This document shows, piece by piece, positions 18,954-29,167 of a stretch of DNA of 64,000 bases; the first letter of the stretch is position 1; the number at the start of each line of letters is the position of its first letter. Source of the stretch: CAWDYA01 sp963806495 (GTDB lineage: Bacteria > Acidobacteriota > Polarisedimenticolia > JACPZX01 > DASXTC01); the NCBI GenBank assembly GCA_963806495.1, contig CAWDYA010000007.1, forward strand, positions 62,001 through 126,000, given 5' to 3'. The notes under the pieces are model-generated. The model was not told where the DNA came from. It ran no database searches and was given only the letters and a program-made list of their open reading frames with translations. Made by a program: the position numbers and the translations under genes.

Positions 18954-21900
18954 ATGACCATCCTGCATCGTCCGCGAGCGCTACTGGCAACGCTGTGTCT
19001 TCTGTCGCTCCCAATCCTCCTTGCGGCGGACAAGAAAGCCGACGATGCCTGGGACGTCAGCGCACCGCACGGCCCCGGAAAGACGCTCACCTTCACCACC
19101 GACGAGGGAACCTGGATCAATCTGGATCTCAGCCCCGACGGCACCACGATCGTGTTCGACCTGCTCGGGGACATCTACTCCATGCCCGCCTCGGGAGGCA
19201 GGGCGACCCGCCTCGCGGGCGGCCCTGCCTGGGAGATGCAGCCGCGATTCAGCCCGGACGGCGCCCGGATCGTCTACACGTCGGATCGGGGGGGCGCGGA
19301 CAACATCTGGATCATGGATGCCGACGGCGGCCACCCGCACGCGGTCACCACCGAGGACTTCCGCACGCTCGCCAGCCCGGACTGGATGCCCGACGGCCGC
19401 TTCGTCGTGGCGCGCAAGCATTTCACCAAGACGCGCTCGCTCGGCGCCGGGGAGATCTGGCTGTACGCCGTCGAAGGGGGCAAGGGGGTGGAGCTCACGA
19501 AGAAGGAGACGGACACGTCCGACGTGAACGAGCCCTCGGTGTCTCCCGACGGCCGCTGGCTCTACTTCTCGAAGTCCGGTCCCTTCGACTACAACAAGGA
19601 TGTCAACGACGGGATCTTCCGAGATCTCGAAGCTCGACCTCGAGCGAGGCGAGGCGGTTCCCGTCACGGCCACCTTCGGCGGCGCGGTGCGCCCGACGCC
19701 GTCTCCGGACGGTCGCCTGCTGGCCTTCGTCCGGCGTGTCCGGACGAAGTCCGTTCTCTTCGTGCGCGATCTGGCCACCGGAGAAGAGCGTCCCGTCTTC
19801 GACGGCCTCGACAAGGACCAGCAGGAGACCTGGGCCATACACGGACTCTATCCGGCCTTCGCCTGGACGCCCGACTCGAGCGGCATCGTTGCGAGCTGGG
19901 GAGGGCACATCGGACGGATCGACGTGAAGACGGGCGCGACCAGGGATATCCCGTTCACCGCCGATGTCGAGCAGCGGGTGGAGGAAGCGCTGCACCCGCC
20001 ACGGCACCTCGGTGGAAAGTCGTTTCCCAGCCGCATGATCCGCTGGCCGAGTCTGTCGCCCGACGGTAAGCGGCTCCTGTTCCAGGCCGTGGGCAGCATC
20101 TGGGTGATGGATCTGCCCTCGGGGGCGCCGCGGCGCGTGACCCGGCAAGAGGCACTCGAGTACGCGCCCGCCTGGTCCCACGACGGAACCCGGATCGCCT
20201 TCGTCACCTGGGGCGAGACATCCGGCGGGGCGATCTGGGTGGTGCCGTCACAGGGCGGGGCTCCGCACCGGCTCTCGGCCGTGCCGGATCAGTATGCGAA
20301 CCTCGCCTTCTCGCCCGACGGGCGCTCGCTCGTGCTCGTGGGCGGCTCGGGCCGGGCACGCCGCGGCGACGAGACGCTCGGAGGCGAGCTGTACCTGACG
20401 ATCCTGATCGTCTCCACCGAGGACGGCGAGGCCCGATTCGTCACCCGCACCGGTAACCCGGGAGCCAACAACCGCATGCCCCGTCCCGTCTTCAGCGCCG
20501 ACGGCCGTCGGATCCTCTATACCGAGACGGTCGGCTCGGGGGACGACGCAGCACTCGGTCTGGTGAGCGTGGCCCTCGACGGCACCGACAAGCGGGTGCT
20601 GGCGAAGGGAAAGCACGCGCGGGAGATCATGGCCTCGCCCGACGGCCGGTACGTGGCCTGGAAGGATCTCCAGCAGGTCTACCTGGCACCGCTTCCGCCG
20701 ACCGGTCCCGGGCCGGTCTCCCTCGAGCCGGCCGATACAGGTCTTCCGGCCCGCAGGCTGTCGCATATCGGCGGCGACTGGCCCGGTTTCACCTTCGACG
20801 GCCGCGACGTGATCTGGAGCCTCGGAGCGAGCGTCTACACGACACCCGTCGCGGCGGCCATGGAGACGAAGGAGGCGAAGGACGGGAAGTCCGGGTCGAA
20901 GGACGAGGCATCCAACCCTGTCGTTGCCGCGACACACACGCACGAGGTGAGGCTCGAGGTCGAGCGCGCCGTGCCCGTCGGGGTGGTGGCGCTGACCGGC
21001 GCGCGGATCGTGACCATGAACGGCGACGAAGTGATCGAAGACGGTGTGATCCTGGTCGACGGAGAGCGCATCGCTGCCGTCGGGCCGCGCGGTCGGGTCG
21101 CTATCCCGGAGGGGGCGGAGACGATCGACGTCACGGGCCGCACCATCATCCCCGGCCTCGTCGACGTGCACTCGCACATGCACTACGCGGCCCTCGACAT
21201 CAATCCGGCCGCGGACTGGCGCTACTACGCCAATCTCGCCTACGGAGTGACGACCACGCACGATCCCTCTGCGTCGACGCAGGCGGTGTTTGCGCAGGCG
21301 GAGATGGTGGAGGCGGGCCGGATTGTGGGACCGCGCATCTTCTCCACCGGCTTCGTCCTGTACGGCGCGGAGAACGAGGACAAGGCGGTCATCGAGAGCC
21401 TCGAGGATGCGCGCGCTCACGTGAGAAGGCTGAAGGCCCAGGGCGCGATCAGTGTCAAGTCGTACAATCAGCCGCGGCGCGAGCAGCGGCAGTGGATCAT
21501 CGAGGCCGCGCGCGAGGAAGGGATGCTCGTCGTGCCCGAGGGCGGCTCGACGCTGGCGGCCGATCTGTCGATGGTGCTCGACGGGCACACCGGGATCGAG
21601 CATGCGCTGCCGGTCGCACCGCTGCACCAGGACGTGATCCGCCTTCTCGCGGGAAGCGGGTCCGGCTACACGCCCACCCTCATCGTCGCCTACGGTGGCC
21701 TGTGGGGGGAGAACTACTGGTACCAGCACACCGATGTCTGGAAGGACGAGCGGCTGCTCCGGTTCGTGCCGCGTGGTGTCGTGGACTCGCGCGCCCGCAG
21801 GCGCGACGTGATGGCTCCGGAGGACGACTGGGGGCACATCGAGATCGCGCGCAGCGCGAAGGCCGTACTGGACGCCGGCGGGTCGGTGCAGCTCGGCGCG

Positions 21901-22227
21901 CACGGCCAGCTCCAGGGGCTGGGCGCCCACTGGGAGCTCTGGATGCTCGCGCAGGGCGGGATGACGCCGATGCAGGCGCTGCGGTGCGCCACCCTCAACG
22001 GCGCCCGGTATCTCGGCCTGGACGCCGATGTGGGCTCGATCCGCCCCGGCAAGCTGGCCGACCTGGTGGTCCTGGAGAGGAACCCGCTGGAGGATCTCCG
22101 CAACAGCACGTCGATGGAGAAGGTGATGAAAGGGGGCTATCTCTACGACGCCTGGACGATGAACGAGATTCGGCCGGAGACGAAGGCCCGGCCGCCTCTC
22201 GGGTTCGAGGCGTCGGAAGGGCGCTGA
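18954..22227 (+). CDS. Exported PD40 propeller-amidohydrolase fusion, one frameshift
   Basis: About 1,090 residues when repaired: signal peptide, an N-terminal TolB/PD40 beta-propeller with repeated SPDG(T/A/R) motifs (NLDLSPDGTTIVFD, QPRFSPDGARIVY), then an amidohydrolase domain with VDVHSHMHYAA (metal HxH), ISVKSYNQP (bridging Lys) and GAHGQLQGLGAH. Proteins of this layout are common secreted dipeptidase/prolidase-like enzymes in soil bacteria; the substrate is unknown. An extra C at about 19622 (TTCCGAG for TTCGAG) splits the gene; removing it joins DVNDGIF to EISKLDLERG. The ATG follows GAAAGGGA; a TATCAT at about 18883 may be the -10. Confidence 0.83.
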
Positions 22228-22266
22228 GCCCCCGGCGCGTCGCGGCGAGGGCGGCGGCTGTTCCAT

Positions 22267-22272
22267 TAGAAT
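22267..22272 (+). promoter_or_regulatory. Candidate -10 element for pncB-pncA
   Basis: TAGAAT lies 30 bases before the pncB ATG, which has GCGAGGAG as ribosome binding site. No clear -35 is visible. Confidence 0.35.
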
Positions 22273-22302
22273 GGGGCAGGTTCGAGCACCTGCGAGGAGC
22301 CG

Positions 22303-23781
22303 ATGCCCCACGAGCTGCTCATCGATCTGTACGAGCTGACCATGGTCGCGGGATACGTGCGCCGCGGCATGCACGGCAGACCCGCCGTGTTCGACCTCTA
22401 CTTCCGCCGCAATCCCTTTCAAGGCGGATACGCCGTCTTCGCGGGCCTCGAGCCCGCCCTGGACCATCTCGAGGCCCTCTCCTTCGGTGAGGAGGACCTG
22501 CGCTATCTCGAGGGGCTGAAACTGTTCGACCGGGACTTCATCGAATACCTGCGCGCCTTCCGGTTCCGGGGCCGTGTTGTCGCCGCCCGCGAGGGAGAGG
22601 TGATGTTCGCCAACGAGCCGCTGCTCTCCGTGGAGGCGACGATCGGAGAGGCGCAGCTGGTCGAGACGGCCCTGCTCAACCTGATCAACTACCAGACGCT
22701 GATCGCGACGAAGGCGGCGCGGATTGCCGGCGAGGCGGGCGATGCGAGCGTGGTCGAGTTCGGAGCGAGACGGGCGCCGGGCCCCGATGGTGCGCTGTCG
22801 GCCGCCAGGGCCGCGTTCGTGGGCGGCGCGTCCCGAACGAGCAACCTCGAGGCGGGCCTCAGGTTCGGGATCGGTGTGGCGGGGACCCAGGCGCACAGCT
22901 GGGTCATGGCCTTCGAGGACGAGCTGGCGGCCTTCCGGGCTTACGCCGAGGCGTTCCCCCGGCACTGTGTCCTCCTCGTGGACACTTACGACACCCTGAG
23001 AAGCGGAATCCCGAACGCGATCGTCGTGGCGCGCGAGATGCGCGCGAAAGGGATGGAGTTGCGGGGGGTCCGGCTCGACTCGGGCGACCTGGCCTATCTG
23101 AGCCGGCGGGCGCGCGGCATGCTCGATGAGGCGGGTTTCCACGATGTGAGGATCATCGCCTCGAACGAGATGGACGAGGAGGTGATCGAGTCGGTCCGCA
23201 AGGAGGGGGGGTGTATCGATTCGTACGGTGTGGGCACGCGTCTCGTCACCGGGGCGGGTGAGGGGGGCGGAGCGCTCGGTGGTGTCTACAAGCTCGTCGA
23301 GTTCGACGGCGCGGCTCGCATCAAGGTGAGCGCCGATCCGGTGAAGTCGACGATCCCGGGGCGCAAGCACGTCTGGCGGGTCACGAGCTCCTCCGGAAAC
23401 GGCGGTTCCGGGCGATTCGAGCTCGATGTGCTGTCCGGGGCGGACGACGCCCCGCGTCCGGGAGACCCGGTGGTGGATCCGGCCAACCCGGCGCGGCGCA
23501 CGCGGGTTCCGCGCAGCGCGCGGCTGGAGGATCTGCGCCGCGTCGTCATGGAGGGCGGCCGCCGCTCCGGGCCGCCCGTGGGGCTGCCGGAAATCGCCGA
23601 TTACGCGAGACAGCGGCTGGCACGACTGCCCGAGGGGTGCCGGCGGCTCCTCAATCCGCATGTCTATCGTGTCGCCCTGACACGCGGCCTGCATGAGGCA
23701 CGCGAGCGTATGATCGAGCGGGTGACGCCGGCGCTCGACCCGGACCCGGGCGGCGGCGGGGGCGAAGGAGGATCCCGATGA
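22303..23781 (+). CDS. pncB: Nicotinate phosphoribosyltransferase
   Basis: Catalyses nicotinate + PRPP (with ATP) to nicotinate mononucleotide, the entry step of the Preiss-Handler NAD salvage route. The 492-residue protein starts with LLIDLYELTMVAGYVRRG and shows NPFQGGYAVFAGLE, NLINYQTLIATKAARI, VEFGARRAPGPDG, GGASRTSNLEA, the active-site-like THAH equivalent (TQAHSWVMAF), and GVRLDSGDLAYLS, all typical of the family. It overlaps pncA by ATGA, so the product is coupled to the nicotinamidase supplying its substrate. Confidence 0.95.
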   Translation: MPHELLIDLYELTMVAGYVRRGMHGRPAVFDLYFRRNPFQGGYAVFAGLEPALDHLEALSFGEEDLRYLEGLKLFDRDFIEYLRAFRFRGRVVAAREGEVMFANEPLLSVEATIGEAQLVETALLNLINYQTLIATKAARIAGEAGDASVVEFGARRAPGPDGALSAARAAFVGGASRTSNLEAGLRFGIGVAGTQAHSWVMAFEDELAAFRAYAEAFPRHCVLLVDTYDTLRSGIPNAIVVAREMRAKGMELRGVRLDSGDLAYLSRRARGMLDEAGFHDVRIIASNEMDEEVIESVRKEGGCIDSYGVGTRLVTGAGEGGGALGGVYKLVEFDGAARIKVSADPVKSTIPGRKHVWRVTSSSGNGGSGRFELDVLSGADDAPRPGDPVVDPANPARRTRVPRSARLEDLRRVVMEGGRRSGPPVGLPEIADYARQRLARLPEGCRRLLNPHVYRVALTRGLHEARERMIERVTPALDPDPGGGGGEGGSR

Positions 23782-24413
23782 CGAATCACGGCAAGGCGGC
23801 GATCATCGTGGTCGATCTCCAGAGAGGGTTCATCGACAGGAAGGACGAGCTGCCGGTCCCCGACGGCGCAGCGGTGATCCCGGTCATCAACAGGATCCTG
23901 TGCCGCTTTCCGATCCGGATCGCGAGCCAGGACTGGCACCCGCGTGACCACGGCAGCTTCGCCAGCAACCATCCGGACGCGAAGCCGTTCGACAGGGGAG
24001 AGCTGGGCGGGGTGGAGCAGATCCTCTGGCCCGACCACTGCGTGCAGGGGACCCCGGGCGCCGACTTCCACGAGAGTCTGGACCAGCATCCGATCCAGGC
24101 CGTCTTCCGCAAGGGGATGGACCCCGGTATCGACAGCTACTCGGTGTTCAACGACAACGCGTCGCGCAATCCCACGGGAGTGCAGGGCTGTCTCCAGGGG
24201 CTGGGGGTGACCGACCTGTACCTGGCGGGGCTCGCGCTCGACTATTGCGTGCGATCCAGCGCCCGCGATGCCCGCCGGCTCATGCCGGAGACGAGAGTGA
24301 CCGTCATCGAGGACGCCTGCCGCCCCGTGGGTGAGGCGACGGGCCGCGAGACGCTCGAGGAGCTGCGCTCGATCGGCGTGCGTCTGATCTCGTCGGCCGA
24401 TCTCCGGGTCTGA
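23778..24413 (+). CDS. pncA: Nicotinamidase
   Basis: Hydrolyses nicotinamide to nicotinate and ammonia, feeding PncB. The 211 residues carry the catalytic Asp13 (VVDLQRGF), metal ligands in SQDWHPRDHGSFASNH, the catalytic Lys in FRKGMDPGIDSYS and the nucleophile Cys in GLALDYCVRSSA. Length and order match the isochorismatase-superfamily PncA enzymes. It is translationally coupled to pncB. The pair makes a complete two-step salvage module in the cytoplasm. Confidence 0.95.
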   Translation: MTNHGKAAIIVVDLQRGFIDRKDELPVPDGAAVIPVINRILCRFPIRIASQDWHPRDHGSFASNHPDAKPFDRGELGGVEQILWPDHCVQGTPGADFHESLDQHPIQAVFRKGMDPGIDSYSVFNDNASRNPTGVQGCLQGLGVTDLYLAGLALDYCVRSSARDARRLMPETRVTVIEDACRPVGEATGRETLEELRSIGVRLISSADLRV

Positions 24414-24735
24414 GCGCCGTGGGCCCGGTCCCCGGCAGCGATCGCCGGGCCGGCCGTCCGCACGGTTTCCGGGGTCTCACGGCTCCCCTCACGCAGGCGA
24501 TTGGCGGAAGGCGCCGCCGCTGGCCGGCTTCCCGGCCGGTGCCCGGTTCAGGTTGACGCCCCGCCCGTTTTCTGTCATGTTATGCGGCGCTTCTGCCGGG
24601 CATTCCCAGGGTGACGTTCACCACGTGCCCACCCCGAGCCAACCGGAGCGGGGCCTCCCGGACCGTAATCGTCTTTGAACCGGAACTCATCGTCGTGCAC
24701 GTGTCATCCGGCGGAACCTGCGCCCGGGAGTCATT
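24414..24735 (+). promoter_or_regulatory. Intergenic region upstream of desaturase
   Basis: A 322-base gap. It begins with a GC-rich imperfect inverted repeat (about 24425-24455) lacking a T tract. A possible promoter is TTGACG (24553-24558) with TGTTAT (24578-24583), spacer 19. A short CCCCG/CGGGG hairpin follows. I see no gene or known riboswitch. Confidence 0.4.
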
Positions 24736-25635
24736 TTGAGTACGAGAGTACCCTCACTCAAGGAACAGTTCTTCAGCGTGCACCCGTCGGCGCGCTCCTG
24801 GTGGCGACCCGCCCCGGGCGAGTGGAAGACCCTCTTCTGGATCGTCCTGATCCATGTCACGGCGCTCGTCGGGCTGATCCTGGCCCCGGTACCTTCCTGG
24901 CCGATCGCCGTGGGCGCTCTGGTCCTGACATGGCTGGGCGGTATGGGCACCACCATCGTGTACCACCGGGCTCTCGCACATCGTTCGGTGAAGCTGCATC
25001 CTTCGGTCCGCACCATCCTGACCTTCTTCGCCGTCCTCAACGGCTCGGGTCATCCTGTCGGCTGGACCGCCAACCACCGGCTGCATCACGCGAACAGCGA
25101 TACCATCGAGGACGTCTCGAGCCCCAAGATCGGGGGGTTCTGGTGGGCTCATCTGCGCTGGATCTGGCAGGTAGAGCAGGCCCCCACCTCGAAATACTGT
25201 CCCGATCTGGAGAAGCCGGCCTTTCAGATGTGGTCCAGGCTCCAGCTCCCGATCATGGCGCTGTCCTATCTGGGCGGCCTGGCCTTCGGGCTGGAAGGTT
25301 TCTTCTGGCTGGGCGCCATCCGCCTCGTCTTCGCCCTTCACGCGCAGTGCTTCGTCAACAGCATCTGCCACATGGGGGGCAGCCCGGAGCCTGGGAAGGA
25401 CTCGAGCCGCAACGTGCCGTGGCTCGCAGTCTGGCACCTGTTCCAGGGCGAGAACTGGCACGGCAACCATCACGCACATCCCTGGTGCGCGCGTCTGGGT
25501 CTGCGCGCCCACGAGATCGACACGGGATGGTGGGCGATCGTGGTGCTCGAGCGGCTCGGTCTGGCGCATGACGTCAGAAGACCGCGGCCCGCGATGGAGC
25601 CGCCGGCGCCGGCGATGGTCTTCGATCCCGAATAG
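24736..25635 (+). CDS. Acyl-CoA delta-9-type fatty acid desaturase
   Basis: An integral-membrane di-iron desaturase introducing a double bond into saturated acyl chains. The 299 residues have paired hydrophobic segments (IVLIHVTALVGLILAP, IAVGALVLTWLGG) and the three histidine boxes: HRALAH, HRLHH and the GENWHGNHHAHP box, with a further NSICHMGG. This matches the bacterial stearoyl-CoA-9-like family. I accept the TTG at 24736 because CCGGGAG lies six bases upstream and the protein then begins at the expected place. It probably tunes membrane fluidity; the acyl carrier (CoA, ACP or lipid) is not evident. Confidence 0.88.
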   Translation: MSTRVPSLKEQFFSVHPSARSWWRPAPGEWKTLFWIVLIHVTALVGLILAPVPSWPIAVGALVLTWLGGMGTTIVYHRALAHRSVKLHPSVRTILTFFAVLNGSGHPVGWTANHRLHHANSDTIEDVSSPKIGGFWWAHLRWIWQVEQAPTSKYCPDLEKPAFQMWSRLQLPIMALSYLGGLAFGLEGFFWLGAIRLVFALHAQCFVNSICHMGGSPEPGKDSSRNVPWLAVWHLFQGENWHGNHHAHPWCARLGLRAHEIDTGWWAIVVLERLGLAHDVRRPRPAMEPPAPAMVFDPE

Positions 25636-25651
25636 GAACCGCTCAATCGGC

Positions 25652-25657
25652 TATCAT
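25652..25657 (+). promoter_or_regulatory. Candidate -10, leaderless ABC transporter mRNA
   Basis: TATCAT ends seven bases before the ATG of the ABC ATPase gene, and the bases between (CCCTTTC) hold no Shine-Dalgarno. This suggests transcription starting at or next to the start codon. No -35 is recognised. Confidence 0.4.
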
Positions 25658-25664
25658 CCCTTTC

Positions 25665-26645
25665 ATGCCAGAGTATCCCTCCGCCATACGATGCACGGGT
25701 CTGACCAAGCGGTATCCATCCCGGACGGGTGCCGTCGAGGCCGTGAACGGACTGGATCTCGAGGTGCGGGCCGGCGAGTGCTTCGGGCTGCTCGGCCCGA
25801 ACGGCGCGGGCAAGACCACGACCATCGAGATCCTCGAAGGCCTGCTGGCTCCCACCTCCGGTGACGTGGAGGTGCTGGGGATGCGCTGGGCCGGACAGGC
25901 CCGCGCCCTGCGCCAGAGGATCGGTATCTCGCTGCAGGAGACGCGCTTCGCCGGGAAGCTCTCGGTGCGCGAGACCCTGACCCTCTTCCGCAGCTTCTAC
26001 GAGCGCGGTATCGAGCCGGACGCCGCCATGGATCTCGTCTCGCTCTCCGAGAAGGGGCGGTCGTGGGTGGGGAAGCTCTCGGGAGGGCAGCGGCAGCGTC
26101 TCGCGGTGGCCTGCGCCCTGGTGGGCGATCCCGACCTGCTTTTCCTGGACGAGCCGACCACGGGGCTCGATCCGCAGTCGCGCCGGCAGCTCTGGGAGAT
26201 CATCAGGGATTTCCGGGCGCGGGGGAGGACGACGCTCCTGACCACACATTACATGGACGAGGCGGAGAGACTGTGCGACCGGGTCGCGGTGGTGGACCAC
26301 GGGAGGGTGATCGCGCAGGGGTCTCCGGCCGAGCTGATCGCCCGTCTGGGTGGCGATCATGTCGTGGAGTTCGCGGTCGACGCGGGCGGCAACGGCTTTG
26401 CCGCGGGCGGGCTCGCCGAGTCTTCGCTTCTGACGCTCCCCGCCGTCACCGCCGTGCGCATCGAGGCGACGGGGATCGCGCTGACGGTGACCGAGCCGCA
26501 CATCGCGATCCCGGCTCTGCTGGGCAGGCTGCAGGACGAGACGCTCGAGCTGGCGCGGCTCACCACCCGTCATGTCAGCCTCGAGGACGTGTTCGTCCAT
26601 CTCACCGGAAGGCATCTGCGCGATGACCAGGTACCATCCGCTTAG
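25665..26645 (+). CDS. ABC transporter ATP-binding protein (DrrA/CcmA type)
   Basis: The energising subunit of an ABC-2 type exporter. The 326 residues contain Walker A GPNGAGKTTT, Q-loop region ISLQETRF, signature LSGGQRQRLAVA, Walker B LLFLDEPTTGLDP and the switch His in LLTTHYMDEAE. A C-terminal extension of about 80 residues, typical of drug or polysaccharide exporters, ends with VSLEDVFVHLTGRHLRD. It overlaps the permease gene by 23 bases. The exported substrate is unknown; resistance-type or lipid-linked substrates are possible. Confidence 0.92.
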   Translation: MPEYPSAIRCTGLTKRYPSRTGAVEAVNGLDLEVRAGECFGLLGPNGAGKTTTIEILEGLLAPTSGDVEVLGMRWAGQARALRQRIGISLQETRFAGKLSVRETLTLFRSFYERGIEPDAAMDLVSLSEKGRSWVGKLSGGQRQRLAVACALVGDPDLLFLDEPTTGLDPQSRRQLWEIIRDFRARGRTTLLTTHYMDEAERLCDRVAVVDHGRVIAQGSPAELIARLGGDHVVEFAVDAGGNGFAAGGLAESSLLTLPAVTAVRIEATGIALTVTEPHIAIPALLGRLQDETLELARLTTRHVSLEDVFVHLTGRHLRDDQVPSA

Positions 26646-27669
26646 CACGCTCCTGATCTCCCGTCTGAGGGAATTCTTCCGGGAGCCCGAGGCGATCTTC
26701 TGGGTGTACGGGTTCCCCGTCCTCCTGGCCATCGGGCTCGGGATTGCGTTCCGCGACAAGCCGCCGGCAGTGGTGCAGGTCGACGTCCTGCAGCGCGCGG
26801 AGACGGACACCGGCGCGATCCGGACCTACGAGACTCTTCGCGGGGTGCCCGACTTCCGGGTCGAGCTTCACGACGAGGCGGACTGCGCCGCACGTCTGCG
26901 GATGGGGCGGTCCGATCTCACGGTCGTGCCCGGCACGGGCTACGAGTACCGGTTCGATCCGACGCGTCCGGAGAGCGTCCTCACGAGGAGCCGCGTCGAT
27001 GACGCGCTGCAGCGCGCGGCCGGCCGGTCCGACCCGGTGCAGACCGCCGATCGGCGGGTGACACAGCCCGGCTCGCGCTACATCGACTTCCTGATACCCG
27101 GGCTGCTGGGCATGAATCTGATGGGCGGCGGTCTGTGGGGGATCGGGTTCGTGACCGTCGACATGCGCGTGCGGAAGCTCCTCAAGCGCCTGGTGGCCAC
27201 TCCGATGAGCAAGGCCGACTTCCTGGTCGCCCTGCTGTTCAGCCGGCTGATCTTCATGCTGCCCGAGGTGGCCCTGCTCCTGCTGGCTGGGTACCTGCTC
27301 TTCGACGTCACCATCGCCGGCTCGCTCGCGGCGGTCATGGCGGTCTCGCTGCTCGGGGCGATCTCGTTCGCGGGGCTCGGACTTCTCGTCGCCTGCAGGG
27401 CACGGAAGATCGAGACGGTCTCCGGTCTGATGAACCTGGTGATGCTGCCGATGTGGCTCCTCTCGGGGATCTTCTTCTCCGCCGATCGGTTCCCGTCGGC
27501 CGCGCAGCCGTTCATCAGGGCGCTTCCGCTGACGATGCTCAACGACGCGCTTCGGGCGGTGATGCTGGAGGGGGCGTCACTCGTGTCGCAGGCCGGAAGA
27601 CTCTCCGGCCTCGTCGTCTGGGGCGCCGTCTCGTTCCTGCTCGCGCTGCGCTGGTTCCGGTGGACCTGA
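26623..27669 (+). CDS. ABC-2 type transporter permease
   Basis: The membrane subunit matching the preceding ATPase. One N-terminal helix (AIFWVYGFPVLLAIGLGIAF) is followed by an external domain of about 130 residues and five clustered helices at the C-terminus (from FLIPGLLGMNLMGGG), the usual ABC-2 layout. LPMWLLSGIFFS is a family hallmark. Start ATG 26623 lies inside the ATPase gene's end. The large extracytoplasmic loop resembles that of DrrB/YhaP-like exporters. Confidence 0.9.
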   Translation: MTRYHPLSTLLISRLREFFREPEAIFWVYGFPVLLAIGLGIAFRDKPPAVVQVDVLQRAETDTGAIRTYETLRGVPDFRVELHDEADCAARLRMGRSDLTVVPGTGYEYRFDPTRPESVLTRSRVDDALQRAAGRSDPVQTADRRVTQPGSRYIDFLIPGLLGMNLMGGGLWGIGFVTVDMRVRKLLKRLVATPMSKADFLVALLFSRLIFMLPEVALLLLAGYLLFDVTIAGSLAAVMAVSLLGAISFAGLGLLVACRARKIETVSGLMNLVMLPMWLLSGIFFSADRFPSAAQPFIRALPLTMLNDALRAVMLEGASLVSQAGRLSGLVVWGAVSFLLALRWFRWT

Positions 27670-27679
27670 GCCGGGGCCG

Positions 27680-28570
27680 ATGAAGGACGCCGGGCGCTAC
27701 AGCCGTACCGCGGAGGGGGTGGCGGCGTTCCGTGCGGCCGAGATGGTGCTCGTTCCTCGAGGCCGCCGCGTCTTCGAGGATCCCCTCGCATCGCTGCTGC
27801 TCACCGGGTACCGGAGACGCGTGCTGCGCCATCCCCGGCTTCTGCGCCGTCTGATCGCGTGGAACGAGCGGAGGTATCCGGGCATGACCCTCTCGGTGCT
27901 CGTGCGGGCGCGCTATGCGAGAAGCCGTCTCGAGGCCCTGCTGGCGGCGGGGCTGCGCCAGATGGTCATCCTGGGAGCCGGCCTGGACACCACGGCCTGG
28001 GACCCGGGCCTGCCGACGGACCTGGCGATCTGGGAGGTCGACCATCCGGCGACGCAGGCGATGAAACGGCGCCGTCTCGCCGCCGCGGGGCTCGCGGCGC
28101 CCTCCCGTCTGACGTTTCTGCCCGTCGAGCTTCGCCGCGGCGGGCTGGCCGCCGGGCTCGCCGCAACGGGCCACAGGCGGGAATCGCCGACGTTCGTCAC
28201 GATGCTCGGGTTGCTCCCCTACCTGACCGGAACGATGGTGGAGACCGCGTTCCGCGAGGCGCGCGGGATCATGGAGGGGGGCGGCGAGGTGATCTACACA
28301 TATCTGGCGGGCGCCGCGCTCGACCCCATAGCGCGGCCGGCCGGGGTGGGGAGGCTCGCCCGCCGCCTCGCGCGGCTGGGCGAGCCGTTCCTCTTCGCCG
28401 CCGATCCGGATCGTATGGCGCGTCTTGCCGCCTCGGCGGGTTTCGAGCAGATCGAGTCGTTCGACGGCCGCGCCATGACGGCCATGGCGCCGCCGGGCGA
28501 CGGCCGGGCCGTCTCTCCGCTGGTGAACCTGGCGCGGGCGAAGCCAATCAGCCCTCGATCGCCTTTTTGA
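27680..28570 (+). CDS. LCMT/PPM-family SAM-dependent methyltransferase
   Basis: A 296-residue class I methyltransferase of the leucine carboxyl methyltransferase-like family found in many bacteria. Hallmarks are the N-terminal RTAEGVAAFRA, FEDPLAS, an RARYARSRLEALL helix and the SAM-binding QMVILGAGLDTTAW. A second acidic motif, IWEVDHPATQ, contacts the cofactor ribose. The methyl acceptor is unknown; polyketide or small carboxylates are known for relatives. It follows the ABC permease by 10 bases on the same strand, so it may belong to that operon. Its end overlaps grxD by 23 bases. Confidence 0.85.
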   Translation: MKDAGRYSRTAEGVAAFRAAEMVLVPRGRRVFEDPLASLLLTGYRRRVLRHPRLLRRLIAWNERRYPGMTLSVLVRARYARSRLEALLAAGLRQMVILGAGLDTTAWDPGLPTDLAIWEVDHPATQAMKRRRLAAAGLAAPSRLTFLPVELRRGGLAAGLAATGHRRESPTFVTMLGLLPYLTGTMVETAFREARGIMEGGGEVIYTYLAGAALDPIARPAGVGRLARRLARLGEPFLFAADPDRMARLAASAGFEQIESFDGRAMTAMAPPGDGRAVSPLVNLARAKPISPRSPF

Positions 28571-28871
28571 CGAGCGGAGCGAGCTCTCCCTTCGCATGCA
28601 TCTCGCGCAGGATGTCGCATCCACCGACGAACTGGCCTCCGATGTAGATCTGCGGGATGGTGGGCCAGTCGGAGTACTGCTTGATCCCGGCCCACTTCTC
28701 CTGGTCGTCGAGGACGTTGATGTCCTTGAAGGGGACGCCGTACGACCCGAGAACCTCCACCGCGGCGGCGGAGAACCCGCATCGGGGCATCTCCTTGGTG
28801 CCCTTCATGTAGATGACGATCCTGTTGGCTCCGATCTCGTTCTTGATCTCTTCCATCACGTCGCGTGCCAC
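28548..28871 (-). CDS. grxD: Monothiol glutaredoxin, Grx4 family
   Basis: A 107-residue monothiol glutaredoxin with the active site CGFS (MPRCGFSAAAVE), the glutathione-binding TIPQIYIGGQFVGGCDI and the Lys of YMKGTK. Grx4 proteins bind a bridging [2Fe-2S] cluster with glutathione and hand it to targets, often with BolA. The bolA gene lies directly upstream, 21 bases away, on the same strand. Confidence 0.95.
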   Translation of the reverse strand: MARDVMEEIKNEIGANRIVIYMKGTKEMPRCGFSAAAVEVLGSYGVPFKDINVLDDQEKWAGIKQYSDWPTIPQIYIGGQFVGGCDILREMHAKGELAPLVKKAIEG

Positions 28872-28892
28872 GTATGAACCTCCTGTCGCAGG

Positions 28893-29135
28893 TCAGCCCG
28901 TGCTTTCGCCGGGCGTCAGTGTCCTGAGCGCGAGGGCGTGCAGCGCCCCGCCGAGCAGATCCTTGAGCGGAGCATAGACCATTCGGTGCCGTTCGAGCGT
29001 GCTCTTGCCCTCGAAGGCGGCTGACACCACCACCATCTCGTAGTGGTCGCGATCCCCGGCCATATCCCGCAGCGAGATCTCGGCATCCGGGAAGGCGCGC
29101 TCAACGCGACTCCTGATTTCCTCGGGGTCGATCAT
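28893..29135 (-). CDS. bolA: BolA family protein
   Basis: An 80-residue BolA-like protein with the KH-like fold: RVERAFPDAEISLRD, the conserved loop YEMVVVSAAFEGKSTLERHRMVY and the ALALRTLTP end. The invariant His of the (S/E)RHRMV segment, which helps ligate the Grx4-shared iron-sulfur cluster, is present. Start at 29135 follows AGGAGGGCGAGG. With grxD it forms an iron-sulfur trafficking pair. Confidence 0.92.
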   Translation of the reverse strand: MIDPEEIRSRVERAFPDAEISLRDMAGDRDHYEMVVVSAAFEGKSTLERHRMVYAPLKDLLGGALHALALRTLTPGESTG

Positions 29136-29167
29136 CCTCGCCCTCCTGTTCGTTCCGCAGGAGCGGA

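Noticed and set aside
24420..24460. GC-rich inverted repeat after pncA as intrinsic terminator
   Set aside because: Imperfect stem and no T tract; reported only as part of the intergenic region.
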